From: Elysia chlorotica
Taxonomy: Eukaryota; Mollusca; Gastropoda; Plakobranchidae
Length of the DNA: 64,000 nucleotides
Direction of reading: 5' to 3'
Assembly: GCA_003991915.1 (NCBI GenBank)
Contig: RQTK01000051.1
Span: 829,157 to 893,156, forward strand
Shown: positions 35,336-48,533 of the stretch, one piece after another
Layout: the number at the start of each line of letters is the position of its first letter
Position numbering within the stretch: position 1 is the stretch's first letter
Notes under the pieces: generated by a model
What the model was told of the DNA's origin: nothing
The model's database searches: none
The model's input: only the letters and a program-made list of their open reading frames with translations
Position numbers and translations under genes: made by a program

Positions 35336-37700
35336 CAAGTATGGAAAATAGACAATAGAAGGCAAGACCAACAGAAACAGAAATGACACAGGTACGTACA
35401 ACTAACTACAAGAAGGTGGAGACGAGGGACAAAGACAGCATTTTTATAAAGGTCAGAGAGGAAAATCTTTTGTGGTGAATTTTGAAGTTCTATAAAATGA
35501 AAAAAAAAAAAGGAGTGCACAACATGTGGAAAGAAGATTTAAATTGACAAATAAATCCAGAACAAATTTTACAAACACTATCACTTAGATAAAAAATAAC
35601 AACAATAATAAAAAAAACCCACAACAAAACAAACATTTGTACAACCCAGAAGCAATAAAAGATCCTTTCAACAAAAACAAAAAGATGAAAAGCAACAACA
35701 GCGAAAAAGAAAAGGAAAAAATGGAATTTTTCCGAATCCAAATCCATGGAACAATGGTTATTATTTATTTATACAAAATCGTCAAAATGTACAAACTGAA
35801 TGTGCAGTTTTCCATACATACATATACCTAATGATACAATAACAATGCCAAGTCCACCTCGAAGGGCTTTGCTTAACAACCCCATCTTATGGAAACATAT
35901 CATGCTCTGTGGTTCAGGACAGCAGTTTAGTTCAGAAAAAATGAACAGTTAACAGAACATTACCAACTGGTATCTCCGTAACATCACAGAAATTGTCTAC
36001 GAGTCAGTCAGTCTGGATCATTGTGTGTCTCCAGTCTTCATCACTCTTTGTTTGAAAAACTATTTACACATTAACCTTAATCTAAGATGTACGCTATGTA
36101 CAAAACAACAATTGTAAAGCTACTAAATAAAGCTTGAATCAATGAATGTACATTCCACTAAAATATCAAGACTGCCCACTCACATCAGTGAGGAAATAAA
36201 AACATAAAATTATTAAGGTTGAAAATATATGCACACTGGTATACGAAGAATAAAGATAGCAAGTAGATGTCATACGTTCTTAACAGTAAAAATGATCTGA
36301 AAAACTTATGAGAGGGAATTAGTAAAAGAAAACATTAAATATGCATTGCATACAGACTAATGTCTCCCGGTGATAACTATTTCCATGAGATCATGTGTGA
36401 GCACAGAGCTCAGCCACTCTCTACAGGCACAGGGTAGTTGCAGTGGAAACAAAAATCTATCTTTCAAGAAACAATAAAAATTCTTCATTCCCATAATTAC
36501 TTTCACTTCTTCCACTTTGGAAACAATGATTTACCAGCAAAACAGTTTTACATGAAACCAATGATGAAGTTTTTCCCGGCAACGCTGCTGATTCCTAACT
36601 CTAGTTTTCAGTTTGATTCCCATTCAAACTTTAACATTTTAGATAAAATTTGTGGAATCTTTCTACAAAATTATATAAAAGCATCCTGAAATGCCACGAA
36701 ATTCGAATTGATAACATTGCAAGTTAATTTCCATTCAAGCCAGAGGCCACAGATATCTCTAGCATTGGTGCTCTCGATTGACAAATAGGATGTCAAATGT
36801 TTCCATTTCTGTATTGTAAAACTTTCAATTGAGGTTACAAGGGTTCTTAACGCATAACCCTTTCAGTCAAGAGACACACAGGAGGAATGTTGTTCCATGA
36901 AAAAGAGGATTCAAACTGAAACATACCACACCCACAGCTATTTAAAATTAAATAAGTTTCATTGTGATCACCTGCAGGAAAGAAAGTAATGTCTTCTCCT
37001 TTATTCCTCCCACACGATTAGTAATAAACAATTACTAAAAAGCAGAAACAAGTAAGACAGTGAAATCAACCAACTTCTCAGCCCAATAGAAATATATAGT
37101 TCCATGAACTTATAAATAGAAATAATGGAAAACAAATAATTATCGGCGATAACAGCAGAACACTGAAGTCAGTTAACCAGTTGAACAGTCGTGCCACAGC
37201 CCATCATGTTCACTCCCAGTCACCTGTGCCAGAACCAGACTAACCATCTGGCCGTCAGGCGGTCTTCAAAGTACCGCAGGGTTTTAAAAAATTGTTTAAA
37301 TAGTCAGATATTTCTCTTTCATTTGATATGCATGATTACAAGAAACAGAATAATTAACAAAACAAAAAAAAGTGAAAAATTCAACAAAAACACACCTTGT
37401 TCATGACTCTTATCTTTATATATCGGCTTTTTCCCATAAAATCTGCAATAGCAGGAACCCTATGTTTTAGATTTAACGACCAGTAAAGGTTTAGATCTGG
37501 CATTGAATTTATGCCAAACATACTGTTTATGTATATATATATACTGCAGAGTTGCCACATCGGGTCTATTCTGCCTGCACTGGTTTGGCTTTGCCAAGCA
37601 TAAATATTAGTTTGATTAGCTCATAGAGGGGTTGGGGGAAGTGATGATCAAAAACTTCCAAAGGACTCGAAATAGTGTCCAAATCTATGACAGTCCCAGT
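35336..37700. other. No gene recognised
   Basis: AT-rich sequence with short frames of biased composition and no recognisable domain or exon. Confidence 0.5.
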
Positions 37701-37715
37701 AAATGATGAAAATTC

Positions 37716-37963
37716 TTAGACATTCACATTGTTCAAAGTCGCAGTCAATTCGTTATTGACTGTTGATTGTGGCCCCATGTCGTCATTTTCACTGCCACTT
37801 AGATCTAGCTCTGGTTCTCTCTCCATCTCTACCTCAACATCGATGTCAGACTCATCACCTGATTCGACCCCAATGTCCCCAGTTTCACCAAAACCGGAAT
37901 TGAATGTTGGCGGGAAATTCCACCGCATGAGGAAGCACTGGGGTAACTTGCAGACTTTGTTTT
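37716..37963 (-). other. Unrecognised acidic open frame
   Basis: The minus strand encodes KVCKLPQCFLMRWNFPPTF followed by an acidic Asp/Glu/Ser-rich tail ending at a TAG stop at 37716. The composition is protein-like, but no acceptor, donor or family could be assigned. It lies 1.3-1.5 kb past the optineurin-like stop. It could be a terminal exon of an unseen transcript, a transposon piece, or chance. Confidence 0.2.
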
Positions 37964-38379
37964 AACTCAAAATGGCCCAGTTAAGGGCAGCAAAGTAAAC
38001 AGATCACGATAGAGATGGGGACTATAAACTTAGTAATTTATTATGATCTTGTACCATAACATTTTTTTCAACTTTCCTCCGTCTTTTTATTTCTTGCTTA
38101 AGTTTATTTGAAAGACCTTGGCAATTGGTGGTTTCACCTTTAGAATTCAGAGAACCGCGGGATGATCAGAAAGGAAAGAGATGACACACTCTGGTAAAGG
38201 AGCAGGGTACAATAACCACACAGGCACAAAAAACAAGCAAAATATAATCAGTAGCCTACAAAATGCAACAATAAAAAATAACAGAAAATAATTTCGTATA
38301 TTGTGCAAAATCTAAAACATCAACAGCATTATACATGTATGCATTAGAAAAGACACATTTTTGTGATTATAACTAAATA

Positions 38380-38760
38380 ATGAAAATTTCTCTTTCCATG
38401 TCCTCTAGTGATTTAAATGTCGATATAATACATTTCAACTCACATCCAACAAACCTGGACTCCAATAACACCCTGCATTTAAAAAATCCAAATAAAATGA
38501 ACAATTTTTCTCCTTCTTTGTCTTCAGTAAACTATCTTGGAAACAAACAATCTAATCTTATACATGTACCCATCCTCAGATCCATCCAACAAACCAAAGA
38601 TGTTGGCAAACTCAGAAAGTTGTTTACTAGATCCAGTTAAAAAATCTGCCCAGCCCCAATCGGGTACGGAGATCAAAGAGGCAGAGCAGCCATCATTTTA
38701 AAACTTGGGATGTGTGTATGTGTGTGTGTGTTTTCAAGAAAGAGGAGGCAGAGCAATGTT
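38380..38760. repeat. Dispersed repeat related to 23600-23750 and 25040-25170
   Basis: 38505-38630 matches 23615-23740. 38690-38750 (CTTGGGATGTGTGT ... AAGAAAGAGGAGGCAGAGCA) resembles 25115-25160 (CACGAGATGTGTGT ... GAAAGAAGAGGCAAAG). Confidence 0.5.
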
Positions 38761-38955
38761 GTTATTCACGGTAAAAGAGTGGGAGTTGTGACTGGCTCCA
38801 CATCATCTATTGTACATTAGAGGAAGTGGCTTTTTGTCTCGTAGCCCGCCAAGTGACCAATAGGCTATTCCTCCGGCAGCCTTGGAACTGTTTGGTGACC
38901 CAAATATTGGTCTCAGTTGAAGCCACATGATGTGTTTAAATCTAAAGGTGGCAAA

Positions 38956-39003
<48 letters not shown>
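38956..39003. repeat. (AAT)n microsatellite
   Basis: About 16 AAT units about 220 bp past the stop of the optineurin-like gene. Confidence 0.97.
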
Positions 39004-39221
39004 TTCTATTGGAAGGTTTCATAAAGCCATATTTCCTTTGTTTTTAAGGCAGCTGAGTATGCTTTCAAGTTGAGCCTTAACCGTCCCACAACCAGTCTCT
39101 CTCTCCAGGCACTGGGTTGAAATTGTCCCACCACCAATCTATCTTTCTAGGCAATTGGTCAAAGCAGTCCCACAATCAGTCTTTCTCTCTCTCTAGGCAC
39201 TGGGTCAGATTCGCCCCACAA

Positions 39222-39473
39222 TCAGTCTTTCTCCAGGCAGTCAGTGACGTGGAGCTGCACGGTATCCTCGTCTGGGAACATGACGAGACACTTGGGACAC
39301 TGATACTGGCGGAGACTGCTGAGGTCTTCCTCCCCCATAGCCCCTCCTGGCATGGCTGCGCTTGCTTGGGGTGTCCCAGAGTCTGGCCCTGGAAGGTACG
39401 GCGTCCTGTTTGGCTGGGGCGGGTAGACAGGCATCGCTGCTGCTCCAGATACGGGCACACTCAGTGGTGCCAT
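39222..39473 (-). CDS. Optineurin-like exon 17: proline-rich tail and C2HC zinc finger, stop
   Basis: The acceptor is GTCACCGCTAG at 39474 and the stop is TGA at 39224-39222. It opens [20 protein letters not shown] and closes with [20 protein letters not shown] followed by TDCLEKD. The zinc ligands C726, C729, H742 and C746 and the spacing D-x-D-T-x-Q-L-H-V-x-D-C match the C-terminal finger of NEMO and optineurin, which contributes to ubiquitin binding. Confidence 0.92.
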   Translation of the reverse strand: MAPLSVPVSGAAAMPVYPPQPNRTPYLPGPDSGTPQASAAMPGGAMGEEDLSSLRQYQCPKCLVMFPDEDTVQLHVTDCLEKD

Positions 39474-42368
39474 CTAGCGGTGACAGAAAATACAGAGTCA
39501 CTGAATTAAAAAGAATAACATATTTCATATTCATGCACAAGCAGTGATGATTTTAAGGATAAGAAAAGTATTGTAAAAAATACTTGAATACATTAATGTA
39601 CATGTTTTAAATATATCTTTATATAAAATCTTACTGCCCATGCACATGTATAAGTAGTTTTTATCAATTTTACAGAAAAGCAAAACAAAATGCTCTGTGA
39701 CTTCTCAAAAAGTCAAATCCTCAAATTTATGAGCCTATCCCGATAGTTCAGATATTGCGAGTATAATGATTATACAATATCCTTTAATTTCACCAGAACC
39801 AAAACAATTTGCCGTCGATCAAAATAACAACCACTATGATCACAATTTTTTTTGTGTGCTTTCACATCAGTTTTTAGTTAGTTTAAGCCTCTTCATTCCC
39901 TGTGGAAGATAGGGCTGCAGCAAATCCCCTCCACCAAACTTTGCTCTAGCTGGACCTCATCAGCTCAGCCCATGTACTACCAGCAGCTTTCCTTAGGGCT
40001 TTCACCGGTGCACGTCATGAGCTCTACAGGAGAGGACTCTTCCTCAACCAAGCAGGTTTTGTGGATATCTGTTGCGGTTTCTGTAACAGTAGGTAGTTGG
40101 GTTTTTTTTAACTAAGACCGGGTTGTTGGCCCCGTGCCCAACCCCCAACCTGGGAGGGGCCAGTGAGTGCTCTTAGTCTGGTCTCTACTTTCAATCTGTC
40201 TGGCTAGGTGACCCTACCAGAAGACGAATCTCCTGCCAGCATAGCTCTAGGGGTCATTGAAACGCGCAAGCCTCCCAACAAGCGGCAAAGTTTCACTCTT
40301 TGGCTTTCACATCAAGTCAGATCTAATCTGGAAAAGGATGTTTTATTTGCACTAAAGAGACATAGTCATGACCAGTTAAATAGCAGAAGGAACAGAGACA
40401 CCCTGGACGTACCATCTGTCGTGGATTTCCCGCAGCTTGGGGGTACGGCCAAGTACCCGGTACCTGTGGAGAAAAAAAAGGAAAGAAAAGAAAAATGAAT
40501 GAGAAAGTAGGCGTGTAAAATATTACCATACTTGGAGTCAATATACATGATTGTATCTCAGAGAATCTCTGCCTGAACCAAGACCAACGGTACTGCTTGT
40601 TTACCTGCGATGTGATTGGTTCTCTAGTGAGGGTTACAATGTACTTCAAACTCTCAGCCTTATTCAGTTCTATTCATTTTCTAAAACTTAGCTGAAGTAT
40701 TTTTTAGGGTTGGAAGAAGACAGTTTTGTAGATTTGATATGTCAACTCCTAAAGATCAAAGATACAGTGCAATCAACTTGTACAGTCAGAGTCTATCGTA
40801 GCTATTGTTCTAGTGTTATTCTGTCGACCATGATTGTTCTCATCGATTGAGTGTTGGATTGTTATCTTTTAGATCTAATCTGATTCAATCTACTACGGAC
40901 TGTGTACAGTTTTTTTAATGTATAACCAAAGCAAACTAAAAGATCAAATGAAAACTATTGAGAACCACTCTACTCACCATCTGCCGAGGGTTGGCGGGTG
41001 ATTGCGGGTATGGCCAGTTCCCAAGACCTGGATTTGCCACCTGAAATGAACACAAATACAAGATCTCTTTAAATATTGAAATTCATTTACTCCTCACTGG
41101 AGTGGAGAGCAAAATTTTGCATTGAATCTCAGCCAACAAGGTTTGTCTATGAGGCATGAGTATTCAAACACATCAGAAGAAGCTGAGCTAAAACTTTGCG
41201 GAAAAACAAAAATTGGTTTGTGCTTTTGTCTTCTACTTTGTTTCTCAAAGATTAAAAAACCACGTTATTTCAATGAACTAGCGATATAAATTTTAATCCG
41301 ACATCTCGAATAGCGAGAACTGTTGGAATAAGAAGAGGTTTGAAAATCCCTGTTTTTCAATCTATTTTCGACTTATCATTTATTTTAAATAAAAAGAACC
41401 CTTTTCAGTTAACAAGAAGTTCCAGACTAGGTCAGTGTCAAACCCAACATAAAATGTATAGATTAAATGGAGAGAGGTGTGAAAAACATCTCATTCTGAC
41501 ACCTCAAGCTTGTGCACGTGTAGGAGGCCTAATTACCCAGTGCCCCTGCTCAGAACTTTAGTAAAAAAAAAAAGCATTAGTGTGCCCCCGGGGCTATCTA
41601 GTGGATATGCATCCGGAGACTTGTAAGGTGGTTTGCTCCCACATTAAAAGAAAGCGAGAGGCAGACAGCGACGGTACCGGCGAGTGCCTGGCCTGCATGG
41701 TCTGCAGCTTGTGCAGGTTGGCGGCGCTGTTCTCCTCCCGAAGCTTCCGGTTCTGCTCCTTGACCGTGTCCAGCTCCCCGGCCAGCTCCGTGCGCAGCCT
41801 CCGCTCGTCTCTGAAGTCCTCCTGGTACTGCTCCGCCTGCGGGAGGTCAGAGAGAGCGTGGGATGCACGTGAGGGGGCGCAATGAGAGTAAGAAAGACAA
41901 CTATGACTCGTAACATTTCCAACATGCTTGAAACTTGACTAACAGTCACATGCTTCAAAAGGCACCAATGTCTCAAAGTTAGATGTTTGTTCGGAGCACA
42001 TTTGTAATTTCCACTGATATCTTTCACAGTGTTGGCTCTTTCAACCAAATGATAAATCCAATAGTTTCTCATTTAAGTTTTTGTGAAATTAAAATGGCTA
42101 CAGATTAACTAAGCTTGACCAGAATGAGCTTGAAATATGGTAAAGCAATTCATCGACAACGACACAAAATTAAATGGATGTAAGAGACAAATACAGATAA
42201 GTGAATAAAATGTTGTTGCCCTCATCAGCACTATATAGGCTATATTGTGAACCGGTAGGGAGGGAGAGAGACAAAGAGACAGAGAGTGAGAGAGAGATAG
42301 GAAGAGAGCAGGCCTGCATCCTCAACAAGTGCTCCATTGTCTGTAGCTTGGCTAGAGAAACAGAGAGA

Positions 42369-42399
<31 letters not shown>

Positions 42400-42459
42400 C
42401 TGACCTGCATCCTCAACAAGTGCTCCATTGTCTGTAGCTTGGCAAGAGAAACAGAGAGA

Positions 42460-42490
<31 letters not shown>

Positions 42491-42539
42491 CTGACCTGCA
42501 TCCTCAACAAGTGCTCCATTGTCTGTAGCTTGGCAAGAG

Positions 42540-42579
<40 letters not shown>

Positions 42580-43152
42580 GACCTGCATCCTCAACAAGTG
42601 CTCCATTGTCTGTAGCTTGGCCAGCTCCTCGTCCTTGACCCGCATCATCTCCTCGGCCGCGATGACCTGGGCCGTCAGCCGGTTGATCTCCTCCATGATC
42701 TGTTTGGGCGGAGTTTTCTTCGACAGCTTCTCCTCCTGGTGGGCGAGGTGCGCAGTTTACAACATTACACGATAATTCAAAACAGCGGACAACACATAAC
42801 TATAATGATTCTTTTCAAGTCGATTCTCACTTAATTGGACCTCTGTTTATGCATAAAAATTTTTTTTTTTTAATTACAGTAGTATACAATGGAAGAGAAC
42901 ACAACAAAATTTCAAAAAATAAACTGTTTCAAGTTTTAAGTCAGAATTAGAAGCGACTTGTAAAAAGCCGTGTTAAACACATTGGTTTCACCGCCTAGCC
43001 TAATTATGTATGCAAAATCATGTTATTGTATGAATGAATGCTCTTTGCGCCATAATGATGCTCTATGTCATGTTGCCTTTTAAATGAGATTTTAATGTGT
43101 AAAAGCACTGACTGAGCTGATTTTATTGGATATGGCACTCCATAAATTACTA

Positions 43153-43189
<37 letters not shown>

Positions 43190-43190
43190 G

Positions 43191-43236
<46 letters not shown>

Positions 43237-46200
43237 TATTATTATTATTATTATTATTATTATGATTATTATTATTGTTATAAATATTTCCTGGAATTGA
43301 TACAGCTTGTGGCACCTGCATATTCTCGACTGTGTTTAGTAAAGAACATATGACAAGATTTATTTTCATACAAGTCACATAATTATGGCACGATTTGCTA
43401 AGTGTCACGCATTACATCATTTTTTTTTACGCAAACCAAAATGACAATACTTTTCCCACAATGGCCCCATCCTCCCCAGACTTGCATCTTTTATTGACTG
43501 GAACGTTTTCAAAGACTCATGTCATGATATAAATGAACTAACTAACACAATTAATTGTTATATTTCTTTCTGTGAGGGTGATGTTTTGACAAAGAAAACA
43601 ATAAAGATATTCCCAAGTAATAAACCATGGATCACTGGGGAATTCAAAGAACTACAAAGACAAAAAAAGGTTAGCTTTTAAAAAACAAAGATGAAATGAA
43701 AGGTATTGTAAAAAAGATAAATTATTAAATATGAAGAAAAGATTGAAAATAAGCTCAAGGAAAATAATACGAAACATATAAGGAACAACCTAAAACCTAA
43801 GACTATCTATGGCCCTGTTAAAGATAACTTGGTAGTACAACACGAAAGATTATACACAGATGAATTGAACACATTTCACTGTTGTTTTGATTGCCGAGAT
43901 TTCAATTAAGAGCATTAGAAGTTAAGAGCGCAGTTTATGAATGAGTCAAGAGAGAAATCATTATGGGTGTGTGAAAGAGTTGGTGGCGTGTCCGTTCAAA
44001 AACGAAAATGTAAACAAAGGCTGTAGTCCTGCCAATGTTTAGGGGACAATTCTTAAACTGTGTTACCAGCAGTTAGCACCGATATTTACATGTATTTTCC
44101 ATAAAGTGGTCTCCGCCTAAGAACTCGCCCTTCTGGAGACAAGAAAAGCATGTTCTTACTGTAGGAGAAGAAAATGTACCTTGGAGTTGGTAAACGTGTA
44201 ATCAGTAAAGAGTAACCTGGGTGAATTTTTATGTTCTTAGGTTCCCTGAGTTGTCAAGCTCTTTTCTCTTTTTAGGTTATAACTGTGAGTCTTTAGTTCG
44301 CTATTTCCCAACATTAAAATATTAAGAAAGGTACTAACACTCGTGCCATCAGTCTTCAAAATGCATTGATTCTTTGGTAAGAGAAAACGAATCTGTCATT
44401 TAAAAAAAAAATGGAATCTATAAAAGGTATACTGACACCGACTCAACCAGCAGCGGACCAAACTCATACGTCTCTCACTGAAGCAGCGCGCTCTATCCAT
44501 TGGCCACCTCCCTCATGAGAGTGAGAGGAGAGACAGATAGAAGAACGACAGAAGAACAACACTTTTCCATTTTTAATTTTTTTTTAATGAAAAGCAAAAG
44601 AAATATGAATGCACTTAATAATTGAAAATAATTTTCAACTTTTTAAAAAATTTATTGCATTATATTGATGAATGTGGTTGATTTCGTATGAATTTTCAAA
44701 GTTTTTGTGTTTGTAAAAATCATAAACAAAATAGATTTATCCCCTGCCCTTCGGATTTCACAGTAAATTTGGCAGGAACTCTTTTGGGTAAATAGGGTTA
44801 AAACGGATCCTCACACTTTATATGAGGCCAAAGTGAGCAGATAGGCGTGTTAATCAAAGAGAAAGAACTATGTTTCACATAGCGAACGGGTTCTAAGACG
44901 GAGTGGGTTTATAGGCAGAGAGTTCTTACCGGGAGACCACTGTATGCTCACACAATACCAACAGTGTTGAAAACTTGAGAAATTGTGGCTGGCCCTAAAA
45001 AGTCATGTGTCATACAACTGAACGATTTACAACCTGTTGCCCTTACATCTTTTGCTTTCAAATGTTTTGAAAAACTGGTATTGAGGTAATTATGTCTTAA
45101 CAGCTTCACATGAACAGCTTGATATTTTTCAGTTTGCTTATAAAGAAAGAAGAAATGTTGAAGAAGCTGTGTTAACGTTTTTAAATACTGTCCTAAAACA
45201 TTTTGAGCCACCCAGAGTTTTTGCTAGAAGTTTATTTGTTGATTTTTTGGCTGCTTTTAATACTACCCAGCCCTACCCTATCATCAAGAAATTGTATGAC
45301 CTGCATGTTTGATGTCAGTGTAATTGTCTGGATTTTTTATTTTCTTACTATTAGACTAAAATATGTTCACATAAATTTGTGTTAGATCGCAAACTATTAT
45401 CACAAACACGGGGGCACCGAAAGGCTGTGTGCTTTCACCAGTTTTATACACTGCCTACACCAATGACTACCAGACAAAAGGCACAAATACACAATTAATT
45501 AAATTTGCGGACCACTCTTGCCTAATCGGAACATAACAAACAACGAAGATTTTTACTTTGAAGAAATAAACAAAATTGTGTCATGCTGCCAGATTAACTT
45601 TTAAAATTTAAACATTAATAAAACAAAAGAGATGACTTTTTTTATTTTAGGCAAAACGAGGCACCTGCTCTTACACCACTAAAAATAAAAGATGTACAAG
45701 TTAAAGTTGTTGACATATAAATATATCTCAGCCTCCCATTGATTGTGAAATTTCATTTACCACACATATTGAAATCCTGATTTAAAAAGCTAATCGACAG
45801 CTGTAATTTTTTAGGAAATTAAAATCTGTCAATATCGACTACAAATTATGACAATTTTTTATGTCTCCTGCATCCAAAATTTAATATCTTTTGGAATTAC
45901 ATGTTTTGGGGGATACCTATCAGAAAGTCACCCTCAAAGAGTAGACAAAATAAGAAAGAATGCTACCCAAATTATTGGTTATGAACCAACCCCTTTCAAA
46001 GACATGTATGTTTTACAAGTAATGAATAAAGCTAAATGCATAACATCAGATATAAACCACCCACTTAATGTTCATTATGATATATCACAAAGAGTAACAG
46101 ATTAATATCAATAAGGGCCAGAACAGACAGACATAAAAACTTGTTTATACCAGCCTCCATCAGATTGTTACAAAATTGCTCTGCTTAGCGGACTTGTGTG

Positions 46201-48501
46201 TTTGTAGGGCTATGGGTATTCTTGTATATGCGTAAACAGGTATGTGCTTCTATATAACAACATATATGTCTGACAGTATATCATTTCAACAATGTTACAC
46301 ATGAATGGACAATGCTTATTTTATATTATTTTACTTTATCATTATTTCTTTTTTAATCTCACATATGTATAACTGATGTTGTGGTATTGAATCAAATGTA
46401 TTATTGTATGACCAAGAAAAATTTCCCTATGGGATAATAAAGGCTTATCTTGTGTTATCTCACCGCTTGCTGCCAGTAGTTGTTGAACTTTGTGGAGAGC
46501 TCCTTGGCCTCGTTCCTGTGTGTCTCAAACATCTCCTCGAGCTCCTTGTAGTCGGTGACCAGCTGGCTGAACGAGTCCTGCAGCTTCTCATACTCACTCC
46601 TAAAACACACACACACAAAAACACACGTTTCATTTCTTTTTATTCAGCATCAAAGACGCAAAGCAGTTTTAAAATTTAATTTCACAATTGGAAAGCGGTA
46701 ATTTTTTTTTTTTAATTGAAGGAAAAAGAAAGGTAAAATAATCTGTGACAGGAAGAGAGGAAAAATAGTCTGTGACAGGATGAGAGGTAAAATAGGAGAA
46801 AAATGATCTACAGAGGTTGGAGACAGTCATAGTGATCTAGAAGGAGGGAGAGGGGAAAAGGAATGAGAGAGAGGTAAAGTGATTTAGGAGGCGGGAAGCT
46901 AGGACAAACAGACAGAGGCCTTGCGTGACCTACTTGATGGCCCTGTTCTCGGCCTGGGCCTGGTCCTGCTGGCGGTGCAGCCCGTGGAGTGTCTGGACGA
47001 GGCGCGCCTTCTCCTCCAGCAGCGCCGCGCGTTCCGTCAGCAGCGAGGCCTTGCCGCCCTCCAGCTCCTGGATCCTGGGGGGATCAGTACACAGTATAGA
47101 TGTAGCAGGAATTTTCACACCGGTACACATGTGGTGTAATACTAATAGTATAAACACACACAGTGTGGTACAAATGTGGTGTAATAGTATAGAGACACAG
47201 GTACAAATGTGGTGTAATAGTAGTGTGTCTATACTATTACACCACATTTGTACTAGTGTGTCTATACTATTACACCACATTTGTACCAGTGTGTCTATAC
47301 TATTACACTACATTGGTGCCAGTGTCTATACTATTACACCACATTTGTACCAGATAATAATAATAATAATAATAATTCACTTATAAAGCGCCAAAATCCA
47401 CAGTAGTGCTCTATGGCGCTTAACATTAATAAAAACACTCACATACTATCTGAACACACACACATTCTATATATGAATCCCAGAGATACCACAACATCGT
47501 CCTAAGTATATGCTTTTCTAAATAAGAAAGTTTTTAGTTTTGACTTGAAATGGACACACTGGTACAAATGTGGTGTAATAGTATAGACACGCAGGTACAA
47601 ATGTGAGGTGATGTTAAAGACACACTAGTACAAATGTGGTGAGATACTATAGATACACTTGTTAAAAATGTGGTATGACACAATAAATACACAGGTACAA
47701 ATGTGTATGACATTATAAATACACAGGTACAAATGTGGTGTGACTAAATCTATACACAGGTACAAATGCTTATGACATTATAAATACACAGGTACAAATG
47801 TGTATGACATTATAAATACACAGGTACAAATGTGTATGACATTATAAATACACAGGTACAAATGTGTATGACATTATAAATACACCGGTACAAATGTGGT
47901 GTGACTTGATCTATACACGGAAACGAATGAGGTGTGATGCGATCCACAGACAGGTACAAATGTCGTGTGATTTGATCAATACAGAAATGTGGTACGATAG
48001 ATGCAATGGTACAAAATGTGGTGAGATTTATGAATAGACTGATATACATAAACATATGTGGTCTGGCGTGATAGATACACCGGTAAAAATGCTATTTAGG
48101 TCAAGAAAGTAATCGAGAAATTGAGTCTAGTATTTATACATCTTTAAACATAATTAGACCTATATATCAGCAGGTTCTTGAATCAAGATTCTGGATTTAA
48201 CACTTTGAATGCGCTTTTAGATTGCAATAGATTCATGTCAAAAACTTATAGATTACATTTTTCTTTCCTGTATTCCTTCCTTTTTCTTTTTTATCTCCTC
48301 CACCTCGATTTTGTTCTATCAACTGTGTGATTAGTAGGCCTTGCCCACCCAGAGACCCTACATTAACTAATCTATGGTGTTATTGTGGCAAAATCAATAT
48401 TAACCATAAGGGGTCTCCCCCCTCTCTCTGTCCCTGTTTGTCTGTTTGTCTGTCTCTCTCTCTGTCCCTGTCTGTCTGTCTGTCTCTCTCTCTCTCTGTC
48501 C

Positions 48502-48533
<32 letters not shown>

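Larger units (their letters stand above)
43440..46458 (+). mobile_element. Degenerate LINE, antisense in intron 12
   Basis: With many frameshifts and stops, the plus strand reads [17 protein letters not shown] (about 43620-43675), [20 protein letters not shown] (about 45020-45080), [13 protein letters not shown] (about 45235-45275), [10 protein letters not shown] (about 45430) and [20 protein letters not shown] (about 45885-45945). This order is the linker, fingers, palm and C terminus of an L2/Rex1-like reverse transcriptase. The 3' tail AAATTTCCCTATGGGATAAT then AAAGGCTTATC ends at about 46458. The middle is interrupted by other DNA, including the element at 44103-44943. Confidence 0.82.

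Noticed and set aside
40208-40498. Plus-strand 96-codon frame between exons 15 and 17
   Set aside because: It overlaps real exon 16 on the opposite strand and shows no domain or splice logic of its own.
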